The notes under the pieces: generated by a model
Seen by the model: the letters and a program-made list of their open reading frames with translations, nothing else
What the model was told of the DNA's origin: nothing
The model's database searches: none
Program-made: the position numbers and the translations under genes
Assembly: GCF_900115495.1 (NCBI RefSeq)
Contig: NZ_FOWR01000007.1
Location: forward strand, 95,280-159,279
Length of the DNA: 64,000 nucleotides
Reading direction: 5' to 3'
Origin: Enterovibrio norvegicus DSM 15893
GTDB lineage: Bacteria > Pseudomonadota > Gammaproteobacteria > Enterobacterales > Vibrionaceae
Part shown: positions 1-7,715 of the stretch, piece after piece
How the letters are laid out: every line of letters begins with the position of its first letter
Numbering within the stretch: the first letter of the stretch is position 1

Positions 1-91
1 TGGCGGAGAAATAGGGATTTGAACCCTAGGAGGGCTATAAACCCTCGCCGGTTTTCAAGACCGGTGCTTTAAACCACTCAGCCATCTCTCC
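1..91 (-). tRNA. tRNA-Ser (UGA)
   Basis: Read on the minus strand the gene begins GGAGAGATGGCTGAGTGG and ends with an encoded CCA. The anticodon loop carries TGA between ACCGG/CCGG arms, and there is a long variable arm (GAGGG...CCCTC) typical of class II serine tRNAs. The T arm GGGTTCAAATCCC and a 7-bp acceptor stem are intact. It reads UCA and wobble UCN codons. The 3' end coincides with the window edge. Confidence 0.97.
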
Positions 92-105
92 GTGGTGCGG
101 CGAAT

Positions 106-134
106 ATTATAGGCCTACCGCGAACCTGTAAATA
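106..134 (-). promoter_or_regulatory. Promoter of tRNA-Ser
   Basis: On the minus strand a perfect TATAAT -10 box (106-111) lies about 15 bases upstream of the tRNA 5' end. A TTTACA-like -35 box precedes it with 15-16 bp spacing. The stretch between -10 and the tRNA is GC-rich (CGCCGC), resembling a stringently controlled discriminator. Confidence 0.6.
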
Positions 135-331
135 CCTTTTTTGCGTTATTTTGTTCAAGCGTTCAAAAAGACACCAGAATGGCTTATCAATGAGTCAAAT
201 AACACGAAAAACCAACACCTTAATGATGTGAATTTAATATCTATAAAGAAGATTTCACTTTCATTGTCAGCATTCAGGCATCTCAGGGGTAAGTCAGCTA
301 CAATGCAGCCAACATTCAGATTCGAGCCAGC

Positions 332-1777
332 ATGATGCGTAACACCCTTCTCTTTCTATTCCTGTCATTTATCTCTTTATTGACACTTTCTGCAACAAAC
401 GATGCCCAACAGATAAAAGGCGCTGCTTGCTTCGTCTCTGACGCCCAAGGCCGAGTTTTAGTTACGCGCGATATTCTCAATAACCGCATCTCAATTCCTG
501 GTGGATATGTCGATACGGATACCCCAAGCGACGCAGCCGTTCGAGAAACACTTGAAGAAACCGGTATTGCCGTTAAAGCCCTAGGAGAGCTCGTTAGGCA
601 GGACAACGCCATTATTTATGACTGTGTTGCCTTGTCACCCATTCCCGTTCATGACACTGCCTCCCAAGATTACGAGATTCAACAAGCTGCTGTTGCCGCT
701 TGGAACGCCGAACATTTTGGTCGTGAAGTGCGTGCCGTGTTCATGATGAAGCCAAACGACACCATGTTGAAAGACGCCCGCTTTCCAAAGCAAGTCGCCA
801 TGTTCCCAGAGCTGCTATTATCAGCCACACCTAGCACACTCGATATCTCACCGAATTTTTCGCACAAAGCATCCGCATTTACCGTGTGGAATGCCGGGCT
901 AAACCGACACGTTCAGCAGTTCATTGAAGGTCTGCCACCATTCCTATCAAGCCTTGTATCGCAAGGGCTCTTTGCCGCCTCAGCACTCGGGAATGGCGCG
1001 TTATTCTTTTTGCTGCTCCCTGTCGCAATGGCGACAGGAGGCTTAAAACGCACTGCGAGTGTCGCCTTGGTTGCTGTCTTGGTTACGGTTATCACCCATT
1101 TTGGGAAACTGCACTTTGCTGTACCCCGCCCTTTTTACGTGTTTCCCGATCTACAACGGGATCTAGCATCTGGCTTTGCCTTTCCAAGTGGTCACACAGC
1201 AACGGCGTTTGCAGTGTGGGGCTTGGTTTATAGCTGGGTGAAGCAAACTGGGAAAAATGCACTGTGGGTATGGCTTGCTCCCGCTACCTTAGTCGCACTC
1301 AGCCGTGTTTACTTGGGCGTGCATTATGTGACTGACGTGCTTGCTGGCGCGGTCGTCGGCGCATTGTCTTTAGCGATTGTTCTCTATTTTTCTCGGGTAG
1401 CACACCGTGGCACCCCGCTTATTCTTAAAGCGAGATTATGGTTCGCGGTTGCCCTTTTCATCGCACCATTCGCAGCCACTCAAATTCAGCCGAGTTTCCT
1501 TTATTGCATGCTCTTGGCGTTCGCATTTGCCTTGTCATTGTGTGTTTCAAAACACGCCGTTACTCATGGAGATACGCCATTGGGGAAACGCGGGTTTATG
1601 TGGTCGCTTGCAGGATTGGTGGTATTAGCAGGCATGGCATTTGGGGTTGGTCAGTGGTCGACATCCAGCATAGAAATTCTGATTGCACACGCCAGTGTCG
1701 CCATCGCATTGAGTGTGTGGCTAGTAGTAATCACACCGCGTTTGTCCCTCACCTCAAGCGCGCCTTCGGCAAACTAA
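332..1777 (+). CDS. Bifunctional Nudix hydrolase / PAP2 phosphatase fusion
   Basis: This 481-aa protein joins two phosphate-hydrolysing domains. After a hydrophobic N-terminal segment (about residues 4-20, signal or anchor), a Nudix fold carries the box at residues 57-79 (GG...RETLEETGI). The Glu expected seven residues into the box is Asp63; the catalytic REXXEE part is intact. The C-terminal half is a multi-pass PAP2 domain with all three signature motifs: KX6RP (K259), PSGH (285-288) and SRX5HX3D (about 325-336). PAP2 enzymes dephosphorylate lipid pyrophosphates or phosphatidic-type lipids at the membrane; the Nudix half may hydrolyse nucleoside diphosphate derivatives. Fusions of this type are annotated in vibrios. 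The true substrates cannot be read from sequence. Confidence 0.88.
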   Translation: MMRNTLLFLFLSFISLLTLSATNDAQQIKGAACFVSDAQGRVLVTRDILNNRISIPGGYVDTDTPSDAAVRETLEETGIAVKALGELVRQDNAIIYDCVALSPIPVHDTASQDYEIQQAAVAAWNAEHFGREVRAVFMMKPNDTMLKDARFPKQVAMFPELLLSATPSTLDISPNFSHKASAFTVWNAGLNRHVQQFIEGLPPFLSSLVSQGLFAASALGNGALFFLLLPVAMATGGLKRTASVALVAVLVTVITHFGKLHFAVPRPFYVFPDLQRDLASGFAFPSGHTATAFAVWGLVYSWVKQTGKNALWVWLAPATLVALSRVYLGVHYVTDVLAGAVVGALSLAIVLYFSRVAHRGTPLILKARLWFAVALFIAPFAATQIQPSFLYCMLLAFAFALSLCVSKHAVTHGDTPLGKRGFMWSLAGLVVLAGMAFGVGQWSTSSIEILIAHASVAIALSVWLVVITPRLSLTSSAPSAN

Positions 1778-1796
1778 CGGTTCAATCAACACGATC

Positions 1797-1826
1797 AAAA
1801 AGAGGCACCGCTAGGTGCCTCTTTCA
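1797..1826. terminator. Bidirectional rho-independent terminator
   Basis: The perfect stem AGAGGCACC/GGTGCCTCT with a GCTA loop is flanked by A-tract and T-tract. It sits between the converging Nudix-PAP2 and symporter genes and can stop transcription from both sides. Confidence 0.85.
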
Positions 1827-1848
1827 CATTTAGCATTGCTGCAAAAGA

Positions 1849-3198
1849 TTAACCTTTCGCAACGTCTGCCAGTTCTTTTTCTGCATCATGGTCGATATCA
1901 ACACCAGCAACGACACCCGCTTTCGGATCGTTAAAGATGGATTCGTCCAATTTGCCTTCACTCTTCGCAACAATACAGCTAACCGCAGCATCACCAGTAA
2001 CGTTGACTGCAGTACGAACCATATCAAGCAGACGGTCAACACCCAGGATCAGACCGATGCCTTCAAGTGGCAGACCAACCTGAGCGAATACCATCGACAA
2101 CATGATCAAACCAACACCTGGCACGCCCGCAGTACCGATAGAAGCAAGTACAGCCATCATGATCACAGTGACATAACCAGCCAGACCTAGATCAACACCG
2201 TAGATGTTTGCGATAAATACTGTCGCCACACCCTGCATGATCGCCGTACCATCCATGTTGATGGTTGCGCCGAACGGAACAGTGAATGAACCCACAGAGT
2301 TACGAACGCCTAAACGCTCAGTCACAGTACGTAGCGTAACAGGAATGGTCGCATTCGAGCTTGCAGTACTGAACGCGAACACTTGCATGTTACGTGCTTT
2401 CTTCAAGAAGGTCGTAACACTTAGACTAGAGAAGAGTTTGAGGATAAATGGAATCACAACAAACAGGTGTAGCATCAACACAGCGATCAGAACCACAACG
2501 TAGCCAATCAACTGCGCGAACAACGCAAGACCAAGGTTTGCCATGGCTTTCGCGATCAAACAGAAAACGGCATACGGTGCAATTTCCATGATGACAGTAA
2601 CCATTTTCATCATCACTTCGTTAAGCACTTCAATCAGCTCAACCAATTTCTTGGCTGGCTTACCAACCATCAAGATACAAACACCCATCAAAATCGCGAA
2701 GAAGATGATTTGTAGCATTTCACCTTCAGACAGTGCGTTGATTGGGTTGTTTGGAATGATGTCGATCAGAACTTGAGACAGCGGTGGTGCTTCACGTCCA
2801 GAGAACGCAGATTCTGTCGCCATGTCCATACCACTGCCGATACCAGAGATAACAGCAACAGTGATCGCCACAGCAATCGCAATGGCTGTAGTAAGGATAT
2901 AGAGACCGAAAGATTTCGAACCAACTCTTCCCAACATTTTGATATCACCGATGCCACAGACACCGCATATCAATGAGAACAGTACGAGGGGGACAACGAG
3001 CATTTTCAGCGCGTTAACAAACATCTTGCCCACGACGTGGAACAAGCCATTTGTGATGTAGGTGTCAACAAAGCCACCTGCTGGGTTTAAACCCAAAATG
3101 TTAATGGTTAAACCAAGAAGAATACCGGCGACTAACCCGACAATCACCTTGGCGGTGAGGCTCATCTTCCCTTCACCGTTTGATGCTGCATTACTCAT
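1849..3198 (-). CDS. Dicarboxylate/amino acid:cation symporter (DAACS family)
   Basis: A 449-aa inner-membrane carrier of the glutamate/aspartate/serine-type DAACS (SLC1-like) family. Visible family signatures are the first re-entrant hairpin serine motif (SSNATIP, about 277-283), the substrate and Na+ site NMDGT in TM7, and GTAGVPG of the second hairpin, followed by the conserved D...R(T)..N pattern (DRLLDMVRTAVNVTGD). About eight membrane spans plus two hairpins are expected, with an acidic soluble tail. The start is supported by GGAGG four bases upstream of ATG. It is probably a monocistronic Na+- or H+-coupled uptake system for glutamate/aspartate or C4-dicarboxylates. Exact specificity (GltP, DctA or SstT-like) is uncertain. 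Confidence 0.88.
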   Translation of the reverse strand: MSNAASNGEGKMSLTAKVIVGLVAGILLGLTINILGLNPAGGFVDTYITNGLFHVVGKMFVNALKMLVVPLVLFSLICGVCGIGDIKMLGRVGSKSFGLYILTTAIAIAVAITVAVISGIGSGMDMATESAFSGREAPPLSQVLIDIIPNNPINALSEGEMLQIIFFAILMGVCILMVGKPAKKLVELIEVLNEVMMKMVTVIMEIAPYAVFCLIAKAMANLGLALFAQLIGYVVVLIAVLMLHLFVVIPFILKLFSSLSVTTFLKKARNMQVFAFSTASSNATIPVTLRTVTERLGVRNSVGSFTVPFGATINMDGTAIMQGVATVFIANIYGVDLGLAGYVTVIMMAVLASIGTAGVPGVGLIMLSMVFAQVGLPLEGIGLILGVDRLLDMVRTAVNVTGDAAVSCIVAKSEGKLDESIFNDPKAGVVAGVDIDHDAEKELADVAKG

Positions 3199-3275
3199 AT
3201 TGCCTCCATGACTAAAGTAGTGTTTCCCGTCATGAAAGACCTTGTTTCAGATTGCCAATAGCAAAACTGCGCTTT

Positions 3276-3288
3276 GGAAGCGCTTTCC
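3276..3288. promoter_or_regulatory. Possible LacI-type operator upstream of the symporter gene
   Basis: GGAAGCGCTTTCC has a perfect AAGCGCTT core and lies about 80 bases upstream of the symporter start. The same core occurs as a longer perfect palindrome upstream of the GH3 gene at 13043-13056. Assignment as an operator is inference. Confidence 0.3.
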
Positions 3289-3371
3289 TCTAAAAATTGT
3301 GTGACCTCACCTTTGAGCCAATAAAGGTACTGAGGTATGTAAAATTGAATTTAGATGGTAGTTATTTAGCC

Positions 3372-3447
3372 GACGAACAAAACCGATTCAAGATATTTCA
3401 GGTGTGACGTGCCATAGATATATCTTGATTCGCACTTCCTGTTCGTC
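3372..3447. repeat. 76-bp interrupted inverted repeat
   Basis: Outer arms GACGAACA (3372-3379) and TGTTCGTC (3440-3447) enclose inner arms CGATTCAAGATAT (3384-3396) and ATATCTTGATTCG (3420-3432), the latter with one mismatch. It lies in the 370-base gap between the symporter promoter region and the end of the ABC operon, with no gene inside. It could be a terminator-like or regulatory RNA hairpin or a degenerate mobile repeat. Confidence 0.6.
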
Positions 3448-3568
3448 TCTAAAATGAGCCTTTAAATTAATTTATGCCTCAAATAATCAAAACCACAACA
3501 CCCGCCAAAATGCAACAAATCATTAACAACCATTTGATATGCAGTATTAATGCAGCCTGTGAGCATAT

Positions 3569-4054
3569 TTAAGCTGAAATGACCTCTTGAGACAAATTGA
3601 GATGATGTTGCGCAGTCATGAAGGAAACATGGGCTTCTATCAAGGTGTTAGCTTCTTTTTGCCAGTATTCTGCGCACTGGCTCTGACAAAACTCCAGTAA
3701 CACCACAATAAGTGTGTCCATGCGCTGCAAACACCACTTCTTAACCTCTAATTCATGTCGAATATCACTCGCCATTTCTTGCATCTTGCTGTAGCTAAAC
3801 TGAAGAAATCCATAAGCTGTGTCCACCTCGCCAAGAGAAGCAGAGTGATGATGAATGCGCATACACGCATCCATCCAATATCCGATAGCTAAACTTTTCG
3901 CTTCATCAATGTGTGGGTCATACAATGCTGCTGGCACATGTTTGACCAATTCTTCTAAACAGCAGATCTCATTGATGTTCTGATTGCAGTACCATTGCTG
4001 TGCCAACGACAGCCATTCATTCACCGTCATTTCAGGTTCAGTTGTATTCGTCAT
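3569..4054 (-). CDS. Hypothetical protein, third gene of the ABC ATPase operon
   Basis: I do not recognise this 161-aa protein. It is soluble, mostly predicted helical, without signal peptide or membrane segment. It contains several cysteines (a CC pair near residue 31, others near 64, 108 and 122) and a His run (IHHHSAS). The ATG start at 4054 overlaps the TGA stop of the upstream ABC ATPase as ATGA, so it is almost certainly translationally coupled and functionally tied to that transporter pair. An upstream in-frame start would add six residues but loses the overlap. Function is unknown; an accessory or regulatory subunit is only a guess. Confidence 0.75.
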   Translation of the reverse strand: MTNTTEPEMTVNEWLSLAQQWYCNQNINEICCLEELVKHVPAALYDPHIDEAKSLAIGYWMDACMRIHHHSASLGEVDTAYGFLQFSYSKMQEMASDIRHELEVKKWCLQRMDTLIVVLLEFCQSQCAEYWQKEANTLIEAHVSFMTAQHHLNLSQEVISA

Positions 4055-5001
4055 GCTGCGGACTCCCAACAACGTACAAAGTGATTATCACTCACCTGAT
4101 TGATCACAGGCTGAAGCTTTTCACTGAGCGCACGAATTTCATCGGCATTCGCCGAATAATTATCCGTTTGCTTAATCAGTTCACTGAACGGCGTATCAGG
4201 ATCAGGCACCGCAGAAATCAGCAATTGGGTGTAAGGGTGCTGAGGATTCGAGAGAATAGACTGCGTATCACCCCACTCCACAATTTGACCGCGGTACATC
4301 ACTGCCGTTTCCTCTGCAATATAGTGCGCCGTAGCAAGATCATGGGTGATATACAGAAAACCTATTCCCATCTCTTTTTTCATGCGCTGCATAAGATTCA
4401 ACACGCCGAGACGAATAGACACATCCAGCATGGAAGTAGGCTCATCAGCCAGAATGATTTCTGCGCCGACACCCAATGCTCTTGCAAGGTTGACGCGTTG
4501 GCGTTGCCCGCCACTGAGTTGGTGTGGAAATTTAGATAAACATGCAGGATCTAATTCCACCATTTCCATCAGTTCGTGCTGACGCGCTTTTAATTGCGCT
4601 TTACTGGCGATCGCATTGTGAATTTTCAACGGGCGAGCTATGTGATGATCAATCGTGTGGGCAGGGTTTAGCGAACCAAAGGGGTCTTGAAACACCATTT
4701 GGACATTACTGCGATAATCACGGAGTGACTTACCAGAACGGATGTCGTTGATATTCTGTCCTTTGAATAAGATCTCTCCAGAAGACACATCGTGCACTTT
4801 GGTAATTAAACGCGCGACGGTACTTTTTCCGCACCCTGATTCTCCTACCAGAGCGAGGGTTTTACCTTTGTGAAGGTCGAAACTCACGCCACGCAGGGCC
4901 TGAAACACATCTTGTTTTGAAAACCCGCCACCGACAGCAAAGTTCTTAGAGACATTCTTCAATTGAATGATCGGTTTCTCTTGAGTTAATGGCAGCGTCA
5001 T
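4051..5001 (-). CDS. Peptide-type ABC transporter ATPase (OppF/DppF-like)
   Basis: A 316-aa nucleotide-binding subunit of the oligopeptide/dipeptide/nickel importer class. Visible motifs are Walker A GESGCGKST (about 53-61), the Q-loop (VFQDPFGSLNP), signature LSGGQRQR, Walker B IILADEPTSMLD and the switch His (ITHD). The C-terminal NPQHPYT segment is the oligopeptide-transporter extension (oligo_HPY). Its ATG overlaps the stop of the preceding ATPase (ATGA), with GGAG seven bases upstream. It would pair with the upstream ATPase to energise one importer. No permease or binding protein lies next to them, so the membrane partners must be encoded elsewhere. Confidence 0.9.
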   Translation of the reverse strand: MTLPLTQEKPIIQLKNVSKNFAVGGGFSKQDVFQALRGVSFDLHKGKTLALVGESGCGKSTVARLITKVHDVSSGEILFKGQNINDIRSGKSLRDYRSNVQMVFQDPFGSLNPAHTIDHHIARPLKIHNAIASKAQLKARQHELMEMVELDPACLSKFPHQLSGGQRQRVNLARALGVGAEIILADEPTSMLDVSIRLGVLNLMQRMKKEMGIGFLYITHDLATAHYIAEETAVMYRGQIVEWGDTQSILSNPQHPYTQLLISAVPDPDTPFSELIKQTDNYSANADEIRALSEKLQPVINQVSDNHFVRCWESAA

Positions 5002-5849
5002 GCAGGCTCTCCTTGCTCAAATTTCTCTTTACTGGCGTCGCGGTCATGAATATTGGGGAACGATGCCCAAAGTTGTTGTGTATAAGGGTGCTCAGGCTGA
5101 TTGCGAATACGGCTCGAGGTATTCACCTCGACAATTTCACCGTGTCGCATGATGGCAATGCGATCGCTTAGCTGGGTCATTAACGCCAAGTCGTGTGTGA
5201 TGAAAAGCACTGAGAAACCAAATTCTTCTTTTAATGAGAAGATCTGCTGAAGAATTTCACGCTGTACCACCACATCCAGCGCTGTCGTTGGCTCATCCAT
5301 GATGATCAGTTTCGGGCTAAGGCTCAGCGCTATCGCAATCACCAAACGCTGACGCATGCCACCGCTGAACTGATGGGGGTAATCTAAAATGCGCTCACGT
5401 GGGATGTTCACTAAATCCATCATTTTCATCGCACGGTCAATCGCTTCTTCTTTGCTCCAGCCTTTGTGCCATTGGATCACATCAACGAACTGTTCTTGCA
5501 CCGTCAACACGGGGTTCAAGGAGTTCATGGCGCTTTGAAACACCATAGCTATTTCACTCCATCGAACCATGTTGAGATCTTTTTCCGCCAATTCACGAAG
5601 ATTACGGTCTTCAAGCCAAATCTCGCCACCAGAGATAAACGCAGGCGGTTTGTGCAAGCTGTTCACAGAGAAAGCGATGGTGCTTTTTCCGCACCCAGAT
5701 TCACCCGCTAAACCAAATATCTCGCCGCGACCAATATCAAAACTTACGGTGTTTACGGCTCGGAAGTGACCATCATCCATGATGTAGTCAACACACAGAT
5801 CTCGGACTCTGAGCAGAGGGTCATGATGAAAAGCCTGTTCATGTTCCAT
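4998..5849 (-). CDS. Peptide-type ABC transporter ATPase (OppD/DppD-like)
   Basis: First gene of a three-gene operon in which both junctions are ATGA overlaps. The 283-aa protein has Walker A GESGCGKST (about 53-61), Q-loop (VFQSAMNSLNP), signature FSGGMRQR, Walker B LIIMDEPTTALD, switch ITHD and the QPEHPYT tail of the peptide/nickel family. It partners with the OppF-like ATPase downstream. GGAG sits nine bases ahead of ATG. A Fur-box-like sequence lies about 30 bases upstream, so iron control is possible. The missing permeases are unusual, as these ATPases normally travel with two permeases and a binding protein. Confidence 0.9.
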   Translation of the reverse strand: MEHEQAFHHDPLLRVRDLCVDYIMDDGHFRAVNTVSFDIGRGEIFGLAGESGCGKSTIAFSVNSLHKPPAFISGGEIWLEDRNLRELAEKDLNMVRWSEIAMVFQSAMNSLNPVLTVQEQFVDVIQWHKGWSKEEAIDRAMKMMDLVNIPRERILDYPHQFSGGMRQRLVIAIALSLSPKLIIMDEPTTALDVVVQREILQQIFSLKEEFGFSVLFITHDLALMTQLSDRIAIMRHGEIVEVNTSSRIRNQPEHPYTQQLWASFPNIHDRDASKEKFEQGEPA

Positions 5850-5877
5850 TTGTATTCACTCCAAAAATAAACTGAAT

Positions 5878-5896
5878 GCAAATTATTATCATTTCG
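5878..5896 (-). promoter_or_regulatory. Candidate Fur box upstream of the ABC operon
   Basis: Read on the minus strand, CGAAATGATAATAATTTGC matches the 19-bp Fur consensus GATAATGATAATCATTATC at 13 of 19 positions, including an unbroken AATGATAAT. It is about 30 bases upstream of the first ATPase start, where a repressor could block transcription. AT-rich DNA gives such matches by chance, so this is tentative. Confidence 0.4.
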
Positions 5897-5956
5897 TTTA
5901 TCAGTAAAGTGTAAGGCATAAATTAGAGAGGTGGATCGCACGAGGGCCCCCCAAGT

Positions 5957-5970
5957 GTGAAAGGTTTCAC
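5957..5970. promoter_or_regulatory. Inverted repeat GTGAAA-GG-TTTCAC, possible operator
   Basis: Perfect 6-bp arms separated by two bases, about 110 bases upstream of the ABC operon and 150 upstream of the CWC/DUF5522 gene. A second TTTCACTGG follows about 20 bases later. It may bind a dimeric repressor; no regulator is assigned. Confidence 0.3.
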
Positions 5971-6122
5971 TTGGATTTGGCTTGGGTTTCACTGGAGCAT
6001 GACGGACATCCGATTAATCCGAGGGTGAAGGAAAGGTATAAAATTAGGTAGAATGCGTGCTTCATACTTCGCCGACAGGCTTATCGGTGAAAGGCTTTGC
6101 TCAATAACACGAAGATACAACG

Positions 6123-6503
6123 ATGACATCATGCCCTCAGTGCAACGCACCACTCACCTGCACCGCCGATACTGGCGCGTGTTGGTGCATGCAATATCCA
6201 CACATATTGCCCGTTGCCGATAAGAACAATTTGGCATGCTTGTGCCCAAGGTGTTTAGCAAAGCGCATTAACCAAGAATTAGACGTGCTATATCAAGAAT
6301 ACAGCGTCAGTGACTTGATACGCTTAGCTAAACCCTATGCAAACAGCCCTGAACTTATTGAAGGGCTGGATTACACCATGGAAAATGGCTTTATGGTGTT
6401 CTCTGCGTGGTATCACTTGAAGCGCGGAACCTGCTGTGGAAATGGATGCCGCCACTGTCCCTATGGCAAAAGCGACACATCACGTTTCAACAACGTGGGC
6501 TAA
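6123..6503 (+). CDS. Cysteine-rich CWC domain fused to DUF5522
   Basis: A 126-aa cysteine-rich protein. The N-terminus carries CPQCNAPLTCTADTGACWC followed by CLCPRC, matching the cysteine-rich CWC family that probably binds zinc. The C-terminus has the DUF5522 hallmark RGTCCGNGCRHCPY. Twelve cysteines in 126 residues make metal binding (Zn or Fe-S) very likely. The two domains are usually short separate proteins; here they are one polypeptide. Biochemical function is unknown for both families. It appears monocistronic and is not obviously linked to the PTS genes downstream. Confidence 0.8.
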   Translation: MTSCPQCNAPLTCTADTGACWCMQYPHILPVADKNNLACLCPRCLAKRINQELDVLYQEYSVSDLIRLAKPYANSPELIEGLDYTMENGFMVFSAWYHLKRGTCCGNGCRHCPYGKSDTSRFNNVG

Positions 6504-6595
6504 GTCACTGACGTAGCGCAAGTCTTCGTAGACAATGCGCGCCCTCTAGCACGCACGCCGTGCAGGATTTACTTCTTAATCGAAAAGATAGCACT

Positions 6596-6898
6596 ATGAA
6601 AATTGTCGCTGTAACCGCTTGTCCGACAGGCATTGCGCATACCTACATGGCCGCTGCTGAATTGAAAAAAGCGGCGGTACAAACAAACATTCACATTAAC
6701 GTCGAAACCCAAGGGGCGATGGGCATCGAAAACCCATTAAGTATTCGTGACATTGCACAGGCTGACGTTGTGCTGATTGCGTCTGACATTGAGATTGAAG
6801 ACAGAGCCCGTTTCTCTGGCAGCAAAATCCACTGTGTCACTATTGAGGAAGTACTGACAGACCCAGTCAGAGTGTTGGAACGCTGCAAAGCGTTATGA
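6596..6898 (+). CDS. PTS fructose-type EIIB protein
   Basis: A free-standing 100-aa EIIB domain of the fructose/mannitol PTS superfamily. The phosphorylation-site Cys lies in VTACPTGIAHTYMAA (Cys9), nearly identical in pattern to the EIIB domain of the IIABC protein encoded at 8974-10884. The start is the ATG of MKIVAVTACP; an in-frame upstream ATG would add 12 residues foreign to the family. The stop overlaps the start of the EIIA-like gene (ATGA), so the two are translationally coupled. It would pass phosphate from an EIIA to sugar via an EIIC not encoded beside it, perhaps that of the nearby IIABC protein. Confidence 0.85.
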   Translation: MKIVAVTACPTGIAHTYMAAAELKKAAVQTNIHINVETQGAMGIENPLSIRDIAQADVVLIASDIEIEDRARFSGSKIHCVTIEEVLTDPVRVLERCKAL

Positions 6899-7692
6899 CA
6901 ATGCCCACCATCAGCCGGCGCATCACCTTTCTGATCGGCGAAGAAGGTTTACCAGCATGGAAGCTGAATCGATTAAAAACATTGGCGGGATTATTCCGCT
7001 CAGTCACCGTATTTTGCAACCTGTCTCAGCGCAATGCCGCGAACGCGGAACAGCCTATCCGTATTCTTAGTCTTAGCTCGCGCCCCAATGACCTTTGCCA
7101 ATTATTGATAGAAGGCAATGATGCCGAACTTGCGGCCATGGTGTTAACCGATTTCGCCGCCGAGCACGGCACCTTGGTCTGTGGTGGTAAACGTGCTAAA
7201 GCAACACCCACCAGCGCCTTTATCTCACTGCCTTTTCCTTATCAGGTTTACCAAGCCCCTCAATCGAACCTTGATAAACACGCGCTACTGGCTGAATTTG
7301 CCTTGCGCGTCGCCGACAATGAGAATCGCGAAGACACCACCCAAGAAGCGTTGTTTAATGCTTTGTACACGCGAGAAAACGTTTCATCAACCTGCATGGG
7401 CAATGGGGTTGCGCTTCCCCATGTAATGACACCTTTGGTTAGCCAGATTCACGTGTTTATTGCCTCAACGGCACAACCGCTCGATTGGCTGTCAAAACGC
7501 GGTGAGGTAACGCGTGTTATTGGTGTGATGTTGCCCAAGCCACCCGTTCGAGAGCATATCGTGGCCTTCTCAACGTTTTCACAGCAGCTTCTCGACAAGA
7601 CGTTTTGCCGTTACCTTGAGGAAAACACCTCGTTAGACATTGTCGAAACTATCGTGCTTCATTCACTGGAAACCGCATTAACTAACCACTAA
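6895..7692 (+). CDS. PTS EIIA (fructose type) with degenerate HPr-like N-terminus
   Basis: The 265-aa protein has a C-terminal fructose/nitrogen-type EIIA domain (about 120-265) with phosphorylatable His176 in NGVALPH. Residues about 10-92 align by eye to HPr (pattern SVTV...IRILSLS...L.I.G.D...A...L..F), but the HPr active-site GLHARPA reads GLPAWKL, so the phospho-His is absent. It is coupled by ATGA to the EIIB gene upstream and converges with an AraC regulator. I recall a similar gene order near the mannose-type PTS of Vibrio cholerae. The HPr-like part probably has a docking or sensing role rather than phosphotransfer; that is inference. Confidence 0.8.
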   Translation: MTMPTISRRITFLIGEEGLPAWKLNRLKTLAGLFRSVTVFCNLSQRNAANAEQPIRILSLSSRPNDLCQLLIEGNDAELAAMVLTDFAAEHGTLVCGGKRAKATPTSAFISLPFPYQVYQAPQSNLDKHALLAEFALRVADNENREDTTQEALFNALYTRENVSSTCMGNGVALPHVMTPLVSQIHVFIASTAQPLDWLSKRGEVTRVIGVMLPKPPVREHIVAFSTFSQQLLDKTFCRYLEENTSLDIVETIVLHSLETALTNH

Positions 7693-7715
7693 AGCGACAA
7701 CGTTGAGCGTTATCC

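Noticed and set aside
1438..1833. 131-codon plus-strand ORF inside the Nudix-PAP2 gene
   Set aside because: Frame-shifted shadow of the PAP2 coding sequence; no ribosome-binding site or family pattern.
4000..4539. 179-codon plus-strand ORF opposite the ABC ATPase
   Set aside because: Antisense shadow; the minus-strand ATPase motifs are unambiguous.
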